In this document: positions 52,580 through 62,081 of the stretch, piece by piece
Layout: every line of letters starts with the position of its first letter
Position numbering within the stretch: position 1 is the first letter of the stretch
Assembly: GCA_965218715.1 (NCBI GenBank)
Contig: CBDCLY010000027.1
Span: forward strand, 102,216 to 166,215
Length of the DNA: 64,000 nucleotides
DNA from: CBDCLY01 sp965218715
GTDB lineage: Bacteria > Bacteroidota > Bacteroidia > Flavobacteriales_E > Vicingaceae
Direction: 5' to 3'
Program-made: the position numbers and the translations under genes
Notes under the pieces: model-generated
What the model was told of the DNA's origin: nothing
The model's input: the letters and a program-made list of their open reading frames with translations, nothing else
Databases searched by the model: none

Positions 52580-53638
52580 ATGCTTGGTAAAAAATTGTTC
52601 TATTTCCTTGTCCTAACTTGCTTGCTTTCACCTGTTTATTCAAGTGCAGAAGAAGCTCATCATGGTACTGAAGAAGTTGATAATAAAACTGCAATTAAGG
52701 AATACATTCAACATCACTTACAAGATTCCCATGAATTTACCATTTGGGACAAGATGGGAATAACAATTCCACTCCCTGTTATTCTATTTGATGAAGGATT
52801 GCATGTGTTTTCTTCATCCAATTTTCACCATGGTGAAACGGTAGCAGAGTCCAATGGAAATTACTATGCATTATACCATGGGAAAATCTATAGAACTGAT
52901 GCGGAGGGCACCATTAATTATGATGCAGACCATCACCCAAGCAATGTAAAACCATTTGATTTCTCCATTACAAAAAATGTAGCTTCAATCATGTTGATTA
53001 GTTTGCTCATATTTTTCTTGTTTAGAGGTTTCGCAAAATCATATGGCAATAGCTTAATTCCTAATAAAACGGGTAGACTTTTAGAGCCACTTGTTTTGTT
53101 TGTAAGAGATGAAATTGCTATTCCAAATATTGGTGAAAAACATTATCAGAAATACATGGCTTATTTGCTCACTGTATTTTTCTTCATCTGGTTTTTGAAT
53201 TTGGCTGGAATGACCCCTTTAGGAATTGGTGTTACCAATAACATTGCTGTTACTTTTTGCTTGGCTTTAATTAGTTTTCTTATCACCCAATTTACTTCTA
53301 AGAAAGCCTATTGGGGGCATATTTTCTGGATGCCAGGGGTTCCAGTTCCAATGAAAATTATTTTAGCTCCAATAGAGTTGTTGGGGATATTTATTAAGCC
53401 TTTTGCCTTAATGATTCGTTTGTATGCAAACATGACTGCAGGTCATATTGTATTAATGAGTTTAATAGGTTTACTCTATGTGTTTACCAATTGGTTTGCG
53501 CGTGGTGCATTTTTAGGATTGACTTTATTTTTATCAATAATTGAATTGTTGGTTGCCTTTCTGCAAGCTTACATCTTTACAATGTTAACTGCATTGTATT
53601 TTGGAGGCGCTGTTGCAGAGCATGACGATCATCATTAA
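52580..53638 (+). CDS. atpB: F1Fo-ATP synthase subunit a
   Basis: The 352-residue protein has an N-terminal signal-like hydrophobic stretch (about 1-22, ending SSAEEAHHG), a long His-rich soluble part (about 22-140) and five or six membrane helices. The essential Arg is in FALMIRLYANMTAGHIVLMS, with ELLVAFLQAYIFTMLTALYF in the last helix. It forms the proton half-channels beside the c-ring. The N-terminal domain is longer than in E. coli (271), as usual in Bacteroidota. ATG at 52580 is favoured because the exact-match promoter ends 33 bases upstream. Confidence 0.95.
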   Translation: MLGKKLFYFLVLTCLLSPVYSSAEEAHHGTEEVDNKTAIKEYIQHHLQDSHEFTIWDKMGITIPLPVILFDEGLHVFSSSNFHHGETVAESNGNYYALYHGKIYRTDAEGTINYDADHHPSNVKPFDFSITKNVASIMLISLLIFFLFRGFAKSYGNSLIPNKTGRLLEPLVLFVRDEIAIPNIGEKHYQKYMAYLLTVFFFIWFLNLAGMTPLGIGVTNNIAVTFCLALISFLITQFTSKKAYWGHIFWMPGVPVPMKIILAPIELLGIFIKPFALMIRLYANMTAGHIVLMSLIGLLYVFTNWFARGAFLGLTLFLSIIELLVAFLQAYIFTMLTALYFGGAVAEHDDHH

Positions 53639-53668
53639 TGTGTATTTTTTAATTTAAACTATATAATT

Positions 53669-53860
53669 ATGGAAATTCCAGCTATTGTAGGTGCAGGATT
53701 AGTAGTAATCGGAGCCGGTATCGGTATCGGTAGAATCGGTGGTTCAGCCATGGAAGCTATCGCGAGACAGCCAGAGGCTACAAACAAAATCCAGACAGCG
53801 ATGTTAATTGCTGCTGCATTGATTGAAGGTATTGGATTTGCTGCATTATTTGCAGTATAA
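53669..53860 (+). CDS. atpE: F1Fo-ATP synthase subunit c
   Basis: The 63-residue protein is a hairpin of two helices with the loop AIARQPEATNKI (conserved R-Q-P) and the ion-carrying Glu53 in AALIEGIGFAALFAV. A Gly-rich first helix (GIGIGRIGG) is normal for the family. Glu53 is followed by Gly rather than the Ser/Thr of sodium-binding c-subunits, so protons are the likely coupling ion. It is at the short end of the size range (usually 70-80). Confidence 0.95.
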   Translation: MEIPAIVGAGLVVIGAGIGIGRIGGSAMEAIARQPEATNKIQTAMLIAAALIEGIGFAALFAV

Positions 53861-53929
53861 CATTACAGGAAGATTAGGAACGGTAACGGTTGGTTATCGT
53901 TCCTGATTTCACCAAAGAAATTAAAAAAC

Positions 53930-54430
53930 ATGGAAAAGTTATTAAGTGAATTTTCAGTTGGCCTATTTTTCTGGCAAACGATTTTATTTCTAGTACTTCT
54001 ATTTTTATTGAAGCGCTATGCTTGGGACTTCATCTTGGTTTCTGTTAAAACAAGAGAAGAAAAAATTCAAGAAGGTTTAGAGTCTGCTGAAAAGGCAAAA
54101 GAAATGATGCGTCAAATGAAAAATGACAATGAAGCATTATTGGCTGAAGCGCGAAAAGAACGTGACGAAATCATCAAGTCTGCTAGAGAAGCAAAAGAGC
54201 AAATGATTGGCGATGCTAAACAAAAAGCAAACGAGGAAGGTGATAAAATCATCAAATCAGCTCAAGCTGCAATTGCTGCAGAAAAGGCGGCAGCCTTAAG
54301 TGAAATTAAATCACATGTTGCTGAATTGTCTGTTCAAATTGCTGAAAAGATTTTGAAAGACGAATTGAAAGCAAACGATAAGCAAAATGATCTTATCGAA
54401 ACTGCAATTAAAGATGCTAACCTTAATTAA
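53930..54430 (+). CDS. atpF: F1Fo-ATP synthase subunit b
   Basis: The 166-residue protein has one N-terminal membrane helix (about 8-30, VGLFFWQTILFLVLLFLLKR) and a long charged coiled coil rich in Lys, Glu and Ala (AEARKERDEIIKSAREAKEQ), ending in the delta-binding C-terminus. It is the peripheral stalk subunit that holds the F1 head. It lies 69 bases after atpE and nine before atpH. Confidence 0.95.
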   Translation: MEKLLSEFSVGLFFWQTILFLVLLFLLKRYAWDFILVSVKTREEKIQEGLESAEKAKEMMRQMKNDNEALLAEARKERDEIIKSAREAKEQMIGDAKQKANEEGDKIIKSAQAAIAAEKAAALSEIKSHVAELSVQIAEKILKDELKANDKQNDLIETAIKDANLN

Positions 54431-54439
54431 TCAATTAAG

Positions 54440-54985
54440 ATGAAAGGAATAAGAGCAGCAAAAAGATACGCAAAGTCGTTCATGCAACTGGCAATCGAGA
54501 AGTCAGTTTTGGATGAGGTTTTGCTCGACATTAAAATGATTCATAAGCTAATTGCAGATAGCAAAGAGCTAAAGAATATGCTTCAAAGTCCTCTTGTGAA
54601 TTCAGATAAAAAGCGTAGCATTTGCAAGCAATTGTTTGATGGAAAAGTAAACGCTCTTACCTCCAATTTTATTGACCTTTGCGTTGAGTTAAAACGTGAG
54701 GCTGTACTTGACATTATTTGTGAAGAAATCATAGCTCAATACAATGATTTGAAAAACATTGCCAAGGTGAACATTAGCACTGCGGTTAAAATGAGCGAAA
54801 GCAACAAGGCAAAAATTTTAGAAAGCATTAAATCTGCATATCAATTGGAAACCATTGAATTAACCGAAACTGTAGACGAAAGTTTATTGGGTGGTATGGT
54901 AATGAGAATTGGCGACAGACAATTGGATGCAAGCATAAAACGACAATTAGTCGATATAGAAAAAGAATTAGTTAAAGCAAATTAG
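54440..54985 (+). CDS. atpH: F1Fo-ATP synthase subunit delta
   Basis: The 181-residue protein has the OSCP/delta pattern: [20 protein letters not shown] at the N-terminus, [19 protein letters not shown], and the conserved C-terminal part [20 protein letters not shown] with [14 protein letters not shown]. It links the b stalk to the alpha/beta head. It lies 14 bases before atpA. Confidence 0.94.
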   Translation: MKGIRAAKRYAKSFMQLAIEKSVLDEVLLDIKMIHKLIADSKELKNMLQSPLVNSDKKRSICKQLFDGKVNALTSNFIDLCVELKREAVLDIICEEIIAQYNDLKNIAKVNISTAVKMSESNKAKILESIKSAYQLETIELTETVDESLLGGMVMRIGDRQLDASIKRQLVDIEKELVKAN

Positions 54986-54999
54986 TAAAATATAAAAGC

Positions 55000-56580
55000 A
55001 TGGCTGAAGTAAATCCAGCAGAAGTTTCTGCAATCTTAAAAGATCAATTAGCCGGAGTAAAAACCGAAGCAGATCTTGAAGAAGTGGGTACTGTTCTCCA
55101 AGTTGGAGATGGTATCGCAAGAATATATGGAATGTCACAAGTTCAATCAGGTGAGTTAATTGAATTTGATAATGACCTTATGGGTATCGTACTTAACCTC
55201 GAAGAGGATAATGTGGGTGCAGTACTATTAGGTTCTTCAAATAAAGTTAGAGAAGGAGATACTGTAAAACGTACGGGTAGAATTGCCTCTATTAATGTAG
55301 GTGAAGGAATGCTTGGTCGTGTTGTAGATACATTGGGTAACCCAATTGATGGAAAAGGACCAATTCAAGGTGAAACCTATGAAATGCCAATTGAAAGAAA
55401 GGCACCGGGAGTAATCTATCGTCAGCCAGTAAACGAACCACTTCAAACGGGTATCAAGGCCATCGATTCTATGATTCCTGTAGGAAGAGGTCAAAGAGAG
55501 TTGGTAATTGGAGATCGTCAAACAGGTAAAACAACTGTTGTAATTGATACCATTATCAACCAGAAAGAATTTTACGATAAAGGTGAGCCAGTATACTGTG
55601 TTTACGTTGCAATTGGTCAGAAAGGATCTACTGTTGCGGGAATTGTAAAAACCTTAGAAGATGCTGGCGCAATGGCCTATACTACTATTGTAGCAGCCAA
55701 TGCTTCTGATCCAGCACCGATGCAGTTTTATGCTCCATTTACAGGTGCAGCAATTGCAGAATACTTCAGAGATACTGGTCGTCCAGCTTTAATTGTATTT
55801 GATGATTTATCAAAACAAGCTGTTGCCTACCGTGAGGTTTCACTTTTATTGAGAAGACCTCCAGGGCGTGAAGCATATCCAGGTGATGTATTTTACCTTC
55901 ACTCAAGATTATTAGAGCGTTCAGCAAAAATTATCAATGATGATACCATTGCAGCTCAAATGAATGATTTACCAGATTCTTTAAAAGGAGTGGTAAAAGG
56001 AGGAGGATCAATAACAGCATTGCCTATTATTGAAACTCAAGCTGGTGATGTATCAGCTTATATTCCTACCAATGTAATTTCAATTACTGATGGGCAAATC
56101 TTTCTAGAATCTAACTTGTTCTTATCTGGAGTAAGACCGGCAATTAATGTTGGTATTTCGGTATCAAGAGTTGGTGGATCTGCGCAGATTAAGTCGATGA
56201 AAAAGGTAGCAGGAACATTAAAATTAGATCAAGCTCAGTATAGAGAATTAGAGGCTTTTGCAAAATTCGGTTCTGATTTAGATGCTGCAACCAAATCAGT
56301 ATTGGACAAAGGTTCTAGAAATGTGGAAATTTTGAAGCAAGCTCAAAATTCTCCAATGACTGTTGAAGATCAAGTTGCCATTATTTATTTGGGTACTAAA
56401 GGCCTATTAAGAGATGTGCCAGTTGATGCTGTTAGAAAATTTGAAGATGAATTTTTAACCTACTTAAATGCAAAACATAGAGATACTTTGGATGCATTAA
56501 AAGCTGGAAAATACACAGATGCCGAAACTAGCGTTCTTGAAAAAGTAGCCCTAGATTTAAGTGCAAGTTATAAAGCCTAA
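55000..56580 (+). CDS. atpA: F1Fo-ATP synthase subunit alpha
   Basis: The 526-residue protein has the P-loop [15 protein letters not shown] (about 170-185), Walker [21 protein letters not shown], and [20 protein letters not shown] with the catalytic Arg-containing [15 protein letters not shown] region. It is the non-catalytic nucleotide-binding subunit of the F1 head. Length and motifs are complete. No beta or epsilon gene follows; atpG is 22 bases downstream. Confidence 0.97.
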   Translation: MAEVNPAEVSAILKDQLAGVKTEADLEEVGTVLQVGDGIARIYGMSQVQSGELIEFDNDLMGIVLNLEEDNVGAVLLGSSNKVREGDTVKRTGRIASINVGEGMLGRVVDTLGNPIDGKGPIQGETYEMPIERKAPGVIYRQPVNEPLQTGIKAIDSMIPVGRGQRELVIGDRQTGKTTVVIDTIINQKEFYDKGEPVYCVYVAIGQKGSTVAGIVKTLEDAGAMAYTTIVAANASDPAPMQFYAPFTGAAIAEYFRDTGRPALIVFDDLSKQAVAYREVSLLLRRPPGREAYPGDVFYLHSRLLERSAKIINDDTIAAQMNDLPDSLKGVVKGGGSITALPIIETQAGDVSAYIPTNVISITDGQIFLESNLFLSGVRPAINVGISVSRVGGSAQIKSMKKVAGTLKLDQAQYRELEAFAKFGSDLDAATKSVLDKGSRNVEILKQAQNSPMTVEDQVAIIYLGTKGLLRDVPVDAVRKFEDEFLTYLNAKHRDTLDALKAGKYTDAETSVLEKVALDLSASYKA

Positions 56581-56602
56581 CAAACCGTAATAAAGCACGA
56601 TT

Positions 56603-57487
56603 ATGGCAAATTTAAAAGAGATAAGAAGTCGGATTACATCAGTCTCCTCAACAAGGCAGATTACTTCTGCTATGAAAATGGTTTCTGCTGCAAAATTGAG
56701 AAGAGCTCAAGAAGCAGTTACTCAGATGAGACCATATGCCGATAAGCTGAAAGAACTTCTTAGCAATTTAAGTGAAAGTGCCGACGATAGCGCAGAAAGT
56801 GCCTATACTGATACAAGAGAGGTAAAACGTGTATTGATTATTCCAATTACCTCAAACAGAGGTTTAGCTGGAGCATTCAATGCCAATATCATTAAGGAGA
56901 CCAATAGAATCATTACTGAAAAATACCAAGGGAAGGAAATCACTGTTTTGGCCATTGGTAAAAAAGCGGATGATTATTTTAAGAGAACTGCTTACAATAT
57001 TAAGGGTACAACACTTCCGAGTAGATTGGAACAATTGTTCGATGATTTAAGTTTTGATAATGTTGCAAAAGTTGGTCAGAAAATAATGAATGCATTTTCG
57101 TTCAAACAATTTGACCGAGTAGAATTGGTTTACAATCAATTTGTAAATGCAGCAGTTCAAAACGTTGCGGTAGAGCAATTTTTGCCAATTATGCCACCAG
57201 AAAAAGGGGAAGAGCAAACCACTAATGTTGACTATATCTTTGAGCCATCTCAAGAATTTATCATTAGCGAACTAATTCCTAAGTCATTAAAGATTCAATT
57301 GTATAAAGCAATATTAGATTCTTATGCTTCTGAACATGGGGCTAGAATGACCGCAATGCATAAGGCAACAGATAATGCTTCTGAGTTGATAGGCGATCTA
57401 AAATTGGTATACAACAAGGCACGACAAGCATCCATTACCAATGAAATTTTAGAAATTGTTGGTGGGGCAGAAGCACTAAACAATTAA
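56603..57487 (+). CDS. atpG: F1Fo-ATP synthase subunit gamma
   Basis: The 294-residue protein has the N-terminal helix MANLKEIRSRITSVSSTRQI with TSAMKMVSAAKLRRAQEAV, the central Rossmann-like domain (LIIPITSNRGLAGAFNANII) and the C-terminal helix ASEHGARMTAMHKATDNASE and KARQASITNEILEIVGGAEA. It is the rotor shaft. It is the last gene of the group, closed by a terminator 19 bases after the stop. Confidence 0.96.
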   Translation: MANLKEIRSRITSVSSTRQITSAMKMVSAAKLRRAQEAVTQMRPYADKLKELLSNLSESADDSAESAYTDTREVKRVLIIPITSNRGLAGAFNANIIKETNRIITEKYQGKEITVLAIGKKADDYFKRTAYNIKGTTLPSRLEQLFDDLSFDNVAKVGQKIMNAFSFKQFDRVELVYNQFVNAAVQNVAVEQFLPIMPPEKGEEQTTNVDYIFEPSQEFIISELIPKSLKIQLYKAILDSYASEHGARMTAMHKATDNASELIGDLKLVYNKARQASITNEILEIVGGAEALNN

Positions 57488-57506
57488 GAATTAGAGAAAA
57501 TAATAA

Positions 57507-57537
57507 AAAGCCTCGAGTGAAAACTCGGGGCTTTTTT
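57507..57537 (+). terminator. terminator of the ATP synthase operon
   Basis: A 12-bp stem (AAAGCCTCGAGT with ACTCGGGGCTTT, one T-G pair, loop GAAA) runs into a six-T tract. It sits 19 bases after the atpG stop. Confidence 0.85.
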
Positions 57538-57621
57538 CGTTTGTAATCTAATGAAGTGCCGGTCGTATTTTACAAGCTTATCTTTATCTTTGATTGGGCC
57601 TGAATTTTGTTACCCAGCCAC

Positions 57622-60600
57622 ATGCTAAAAAAAATTGCTCCCTTCTTTCTTTTTTCAATCCTACTCTTGGCCCTAATTGGCCTTGCAAAATTGGCGCTAC
57701 AATCAAATCTTTCAGACCAAGAGGGCATCATTAAGTTCGAAGAAGTTTTACTTGAAAAACAAAAGGCGATAAAGCTGAGGCTTGATGAGCTAGTCACTAT
57801 AGACCGACAAGGAGCGCTAAGCGAACATGCAGAAGGCTTTTTTAATTTGAAAAAGTCGGATCAATTTAGCTTTTATATTTATCACAATGATGAACTCTTT
57901 TATTGGTCAGACAATGGAGTTGAAGTAGTAGACAAACAACTCAATCCTGGCCTAAACCGATTAGGAAATGGATACTATTGGCTCGAAGAATTAATAGTGG
58001 ATCAATCAAAATATCTCGGTTTAATTCAATTGCGAGAAGAATATTGGCATGAAAATAAATACCTAAAAAATCGGTTCACAAGCGAGTTTAGAAATAGTGG
58101 GTTTTCTGGAATAAGCAGCAATCCGCTTGAAAATGCACAAAGCATAAAAATTGATAATAAGCAGGAATTTTACTTAATCCCCCAGAATCAAATCAATGTG
58201 TTTGGGGAAAACTCCACCCTAGCTTATGCGTTTTTCTTATTGCTTTTGTTGGCAACATATGGCCTAATTCCTTATTTGGTTTTCCAAAAAAGAAAATCTG
58301 CCTTGCTTCAGCTAGGTTTGATTGCTATCTTTTTCTTGATCTATTCATTCTTTTCCGATTCGGAAAATATCGATCATTCTTTTTTTCAAGAGCAAGGGAT
58401 TTCCTTCTTTTCCTTTTTAACTACTCCTGCTCATTTGCTAATGCTTAGTTTGTCAGGATTTCTGCTTTTCCTAAGCCTTAAGAAATTTGAATATAGGAGT
58501 CCAATCAGCAAAAACTTAATTAGTTATTTCCAACTTTACTTTTCTTTCTTTTTAAGCTTGGGGTTAATCCAATTGATTGAAAAAGTAGTTCAACTTGGCA
58601 AAACTCCCTTGCATTTTCAAGACTTATTTTCCCTTAATTTAAATAGTTATGCCTATTGGTTTGCATTTGCTCTTTTGATGCTAACAGCAATTAACATCCT
58701 TGATAGTGGTGCAAAACAAGCACAAAAAAAGAAACCACTTGCTAAGGTTCTGATTACATTGGTTTATCTGATAATGGCATCTTATTTCTATTTTACATTT
58801 GGAAGTGATTTGTTAAGCCTTTGGTTGTTTCCAATTCTTCTACTTTATTTTTTCATTGAAAAATTCCAGATAAAAGCATGGAGTTTAATGCTTTTGCTTA
58901 GCTACCTGGCAGCAATTCAAGCAATGGATATTGAATCGGCTCTTCAGGAAAAAGAAGAGCGAGTGCGGGTTGAAAAGATAAAATTGCTTTCAGAAGAAAA
59001 GGATCTACTTACAGAACACTTGTTTAGTGAAATACAAGAAAACATCTATAAAGACAGCCTAAATTTTTCATTACTAAAAAGGCATGATCCCATCAATTCT
59101 GAAGAGTATAATGACTATTTGCTAGAAACCTATTTTGGAGATTATTTAAGTCGGTACGATACAAGAATAACTGTTTGTAGGCAAAATGATTCACTAATTA
59201 TTGATGGGCAAGGTCAGCGGGTTGCTTGTGTAGATTATTTTTTTGAAAAGATAAAATATGAAGGAGATGTCATTAGTTCTACCAACTTATTTCAACTGCA
59301 AAATTTGGCAGGAAGAATAGATTACCTGGCACAATTAGAGTTTGATATTGATTCGCAGCTCGTTTCCGTTTTTGTTGAGATGAGTTCCAATTCCTTCAAT
59401 CAAAATGAAGGTTATCCAGAACTACTTATAGCAGAAAATTCTCTTGAAGGTAGTATCGATTTAAACAACTATTCTTACGCTGTTTACAATAAGAAAAACC
59501 TTGTTTTTAGATCTGGATCATTTAATTATTCTACCTATCCTAGAATAGGAGAGTTGGATGAACAATCGCTTTACCGATACGAGTATTCTGGGTTCGATCA
59601 TTTGGCTTATAAAAAGGATCGAGAGACAATAATTGTTTTAAGCAAAAAGCTATATGGCTTCTCAGATTTTTTAAGTGCCTTAACCTACCTTTTACTTTTT
59701 CTGACTGCTATTCAACTGCTCTTTAGTTTCATTAGTCCAAACTTGAGCTTTAGAATATTAATTGATTTACAAGACTTCTCTGCCAGATTTCAGCTGTTTT
59801 TAGTTGGATCCTTAATGACGGCCTTAATCCTATTTGGATTAGCAAGTGTGTATTATATTCAAAAGCAATATCAAGAGAAAAACTTCAAACAATTATCCGA
59901 GAAAATTAGATCAGTGAATATAGAATTGGAAGGGAAAATAGGAGGTCTTTCCACCATTGATTCTACTGATGTTGATTACGTGAGCAATTATTTAGTGAAG
60001 TTTTCAAATGTGTTTTATTCAGACATCAATTTGTATGATAAGACAGGAAAACTAATTGCCAGCTCTAGAAAAGAGATGTATGATAAGCAGTTAAAAAGCC
60101 AACAAATTCACCCCTTGGCCTTTAAGGGATTGGTAAACGATCAAAAGGCAGAGTGGATTCAAGAAGAACACATTGGTGCTTTAGGATTTATTTCTGCTTA
60201 CATCCCATTTAGAAACATAGATAATAAAGTTATCGCTTATCTAAACTTGCCCTATTTTGCAAAGCAGGGAGAGCTAGAAAATGAAATCTCTAGCTTTATG
60301 GTGTCAACCATTACCATTTATTTAGGCATATTTATTTTGTCTCTTTTTCTAGCAGTTATTCTTATTAACCAATTGTCTCGACCTTTGGTCCTAATTCGAA
60401 AGCAAATAAGTAAAGTCCGCCTGGGCTCAGAAATTCATTTGATAAATTGGAAAGGAAAGGATGAAATAGGAACATTGGTACAAGAATACAACCGCATGCT
60501 TATTGAGTTGGCTGAAAGTGCAGAGCGATTGGCCCAATCTGAGCGTGAGGGAGCTTGGAGAGAAATGGCAAAACAAGTAGCTCACGAAATTAAAAACCCT

Positions 60601-61215
60601 CTCACACCAATGAAGTTGAGCATACAATATTTACAAAAAGCAAGTGAACAAGGTGCTGAAGACATAAAAGAAAGAATACTAAGCACTTCAGAAACACTAG
60701 TTGAGCAGATTGACAGTCTAAGCAATATTGCAAACGAATTTTCCAATTTTGCCAAGATGCCAGCCAAGAAATATCAAGAAATTGATTTGATTCCCTTAGT
60801 TCAATTGGCCATTGACTTATTTAAAAACACGGAGAACATTGTAATAAAGTTAGAAACGAAACTAGAGGAGGCATTTGTATATGCAGATAAAGACCAGATC
60901 CTTAGGATTCTTAATAATTTAACTAAAAATAGCATTCAAGCTAGAGATGATGATAAAGCATTAAAAATTCTGTTTACCCTTTCTGAGCATGAAGGGCAGT
61001 GGTGCCTGTTGATTGAAGACAATGGAATTGGTGTTCCAGTGGATATGAGAAACAACATATTTGAGCCCAATTTCACTACCAAATCTTCTGGAACAGGATT
61101 GGGATTAGCAATTAGTAAAAGCATAATGGAAGAAATGAATGGAAGCATTGCAATTCTTCCAAGTGAAAAGGGAGCAACATTTGAATTAATCTTTAAGAAA
61201 TACCTAAAAACTTAG
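57622..61215 (+). CDS. large membrane sensor histidine kinase (NtrY-like core)
   Basis: The 1197-residue protein has an N-terminal helix, an extracytoplasmic segment (about 30-200), a block of about 8 helices (about 203-435), a second extracytoplasmic domain (about 440-690), further helices flanking a third sensor segment (about 715-900), a HAMP linker (about 905-960), a HisKA domain with phosphoacceptor His988 (MAKQVAHEIKNPLTPMKLS) and a HATPase domain (NLTKNSIQARDDDKAL, EDNGIGVP, and FTTKSSGTGLGLAISKSI). The HEIKNPLTP context is as in NtrY. No response regulator is adjacent. ATG at 57622 is preferred over a TTG 15 bases earlier; a -7 box TATCTTTG lies at 57585-57592. Confidence 0.88.
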   Translation: MLKKIAPFFLFSILLLALIGLAKLALQSNLSDQEGIIKFEEVLLEKQKAIKLRLDELVTIDRQGALSEHAEGFFNLKKSDQFSFYIYHNDELFYWSDNGVEVVDKQLNPGLNRLGNGYYWLEELIVDQSKYLGLIQLREEYWHENKYLKNRFTSEFRNSGFSGISSNPLENAQSIKIDNKQEFYLIPQNQINVFGENSTLAYAFFLLLLLATYGLIPYLVFQKRKSALLQLGLIAIFFLIYSFFSDSENIDHSFFQEQGISFFSFLTTPAHLLMLSLSGFLLFLSLKKFEYRSPISKNLISYFQLYFSFFLSLGLIQLIEKVVQLGKTPLHFQDLFSLNLNSYAYWFAFALLMLTAINILDSGAKQAQKKKPLAKVLITLVYLIMASYFYFTFGSDLLSLWLFPILLLYFFIEKFQIKAWSLMLLLSYLAAIQAMDIESALQEKEERVRVEKIKLLSEEKDLLTEHLFSEIQENIYKDSLNFSLLKRHDPINSEEYNDYLLETYFGDYLSRYDTRITVCRQNDSLIIDGQGQRVACVDYFFEKIKYEGDVISSTNLFQLQNLAGRIDYLAQLEFDIDSQLVSVFVEMSSNSFNQNEGYPELLIAENSLEGSIDLNNYSYAVYNKKNLVFRSGSFNYSTYPRIGELDEQSLYRYEYSGFDHLAYKKDRETIIVLSKKLYGFSDFLSALTYLLLFLTAIQLLFSFISPNLSFRILIDLQDFSARFQLFLVGSLMTALILFGLASVYYIQKQYQEKNFKQLSEKIRSVNIELEGKIGGLSTIDSTDVDYVSNYLVKFSNVFYSDINLYDKTGKLIASSRKEMYDKQLKSQQIHPLAFKGLVNDQKAEWIQEEHIGALGFISAYIPFRNIDNKVIAYLNLPYFAKQGELENEISSFMVSTITIYLGIFILSLFLAVILINQLSRPLVLIRKQISKVRLGSEIHLINWKGKDEIGTLVQEYNRMLIELAESAERLAQSEREGAWREMAKQVAHEIKNPLTPMKLSIQYLQKASEQGAEDIKERILSTSETLVEQIDSLSNIANEFSNFAKMPAKKYQEIDLIPLVQLAIDLFKNTENIVIKLETKLEEAFVYADKDQILRILNNLTKNSIQARDDDKALKILFTLSEHEGQWCLLIEDNGIGVPVDMRNNIFEPNFTTKSSGTGLGLAISKSIMEEMNGSIAILPSEKGATFELIFKKYLKT

Positions 61216-61277
61216 TCTGATAAAGATTAAATTTCAGCTAGTTTTAAATTCAATTACATTTGCCCAAAATCTAGATT

Positions 61278-62054
61278 ATGTCAAATTTACTAAGCAATCA
61301 AGAAGGAAATATAGCATACATTACCATCAACCGTCCTGATAAATTGAACGCACTAAATAAAGCCACCATAAAGGAGCTTGGCGAAGAGATTAGAAGATGT
61401 GATCTTGAGAATAGTATCAAGGCCATCATTCTGACTGGTTCTGGAGAAAAGGCATTTGTTGCTGGAGCCGATATTTCTGAATTCTATCAATTCAATGAAG
61501 AAGAAGCTAAAAGCTTAGCAGCAGACGGACAAAATCAATTGTTTGACCTTGTTGAAAATACTGAAACTCCGGTCATTGCGGCGGTAAATGGTTTTGCCTT
61601 AGGTGGTGGTTTAGAATTGGCCATGTCTTGTCACATTAGAGTAGCATCTGAAAATGCAAAAATGGGCTTGCCAGAAGTTAGTCTAGGAGTTATTCCAGGC
61701 TATGGCGGAACCCAAAGATTGGCCCAACTTGCCGGTAAAGGAAAGGCCTTTGAAATGATAAGCACTGCTTCAATGATTGGTTCAGATGAGGCTCTAAAAA
61801 TTGGATTGGTAAACCATGTCGTTCCTCAAGCCGAACTAATTGACACTTGCACAAAACTTGCACAAAAGATGTTAAAAAACTCGTCTGTTGCAATTGCTAG
61901 TGCAATACGAGCGATTAATGCGGGTTATGACAAAGGTCAAGATGGATTTCATACTGAGATAAATGAGTTTGCTAAATGTTTCAATAGTGAAGATTTTAAA
62001 GAAGGGACACAGGCTTTTTTAGAAAAGAGAAAAGCATCTTTTCCCGGAAAATAA
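61278..62054 (+). CDS. enoyl-CoA hydratase/isomerase (crotonase)
   Basis: The 258-residue protein has the crotonase pattern NRPDKLNALNKATIKELGEE, LTGSGEKAFVAGADISEF (oxyanion hole), AAVNGFALGGGLELAMSCH with the first catalytic Glu, and KMGLPEVSLGVIPGYGGTQR with the second catalytic Glu. Both acids are present, so a true hydratase, (3R/3S)-enoyl-CoA to hydroxyacyl-CoA, is likely, in beta-oxidation or butyrate-type metabolism. A perfect -7 box TACATTTG lies at 61255-61262 just upstream. The flippase gene follows after 27 bases and could be co-transcribed. Confidence 0.92.
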   Translation: MSNLLSNQEGNIAYITINRPDKLNALNKATIKELGEEIRRCDLENSIKAIILTGSGEKAFVAGADISEFYQFNEEEAKSLAADGQNQLFDLVENTETPVIAAVNGFALGGGLELAMSCHIRVASENAKMGLPEVSLGVIPGYGGTQRLAQLAGKGKAFEMISTASMIGSDEALKIGLVNHVVPQAELIDTCTKLAQKMLKNSSVAIASAIRAINAGYDKGQDGFHTEINEFAKCFNSEDFKEGTQAFLEKRKASFPGK

Positions 62055-62081
62055 ATGAATGATAGTATTTAAAGCCATTAT

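Noticed and set aside
53861..53929. Hairpin in the atpE-atpF gap (AACGGTAACGG...CGTTCCTG)
   Set aside because: Arms pair only in part and no T run follows; it may be an mRNA-balancing structure, but it cannot be supported as a terminator.
55237..55521. Reverse-strand open frame inside atpA
   Set aside because: It lies wholly within a strongly conserved gene and its peptide has no recognisable features.
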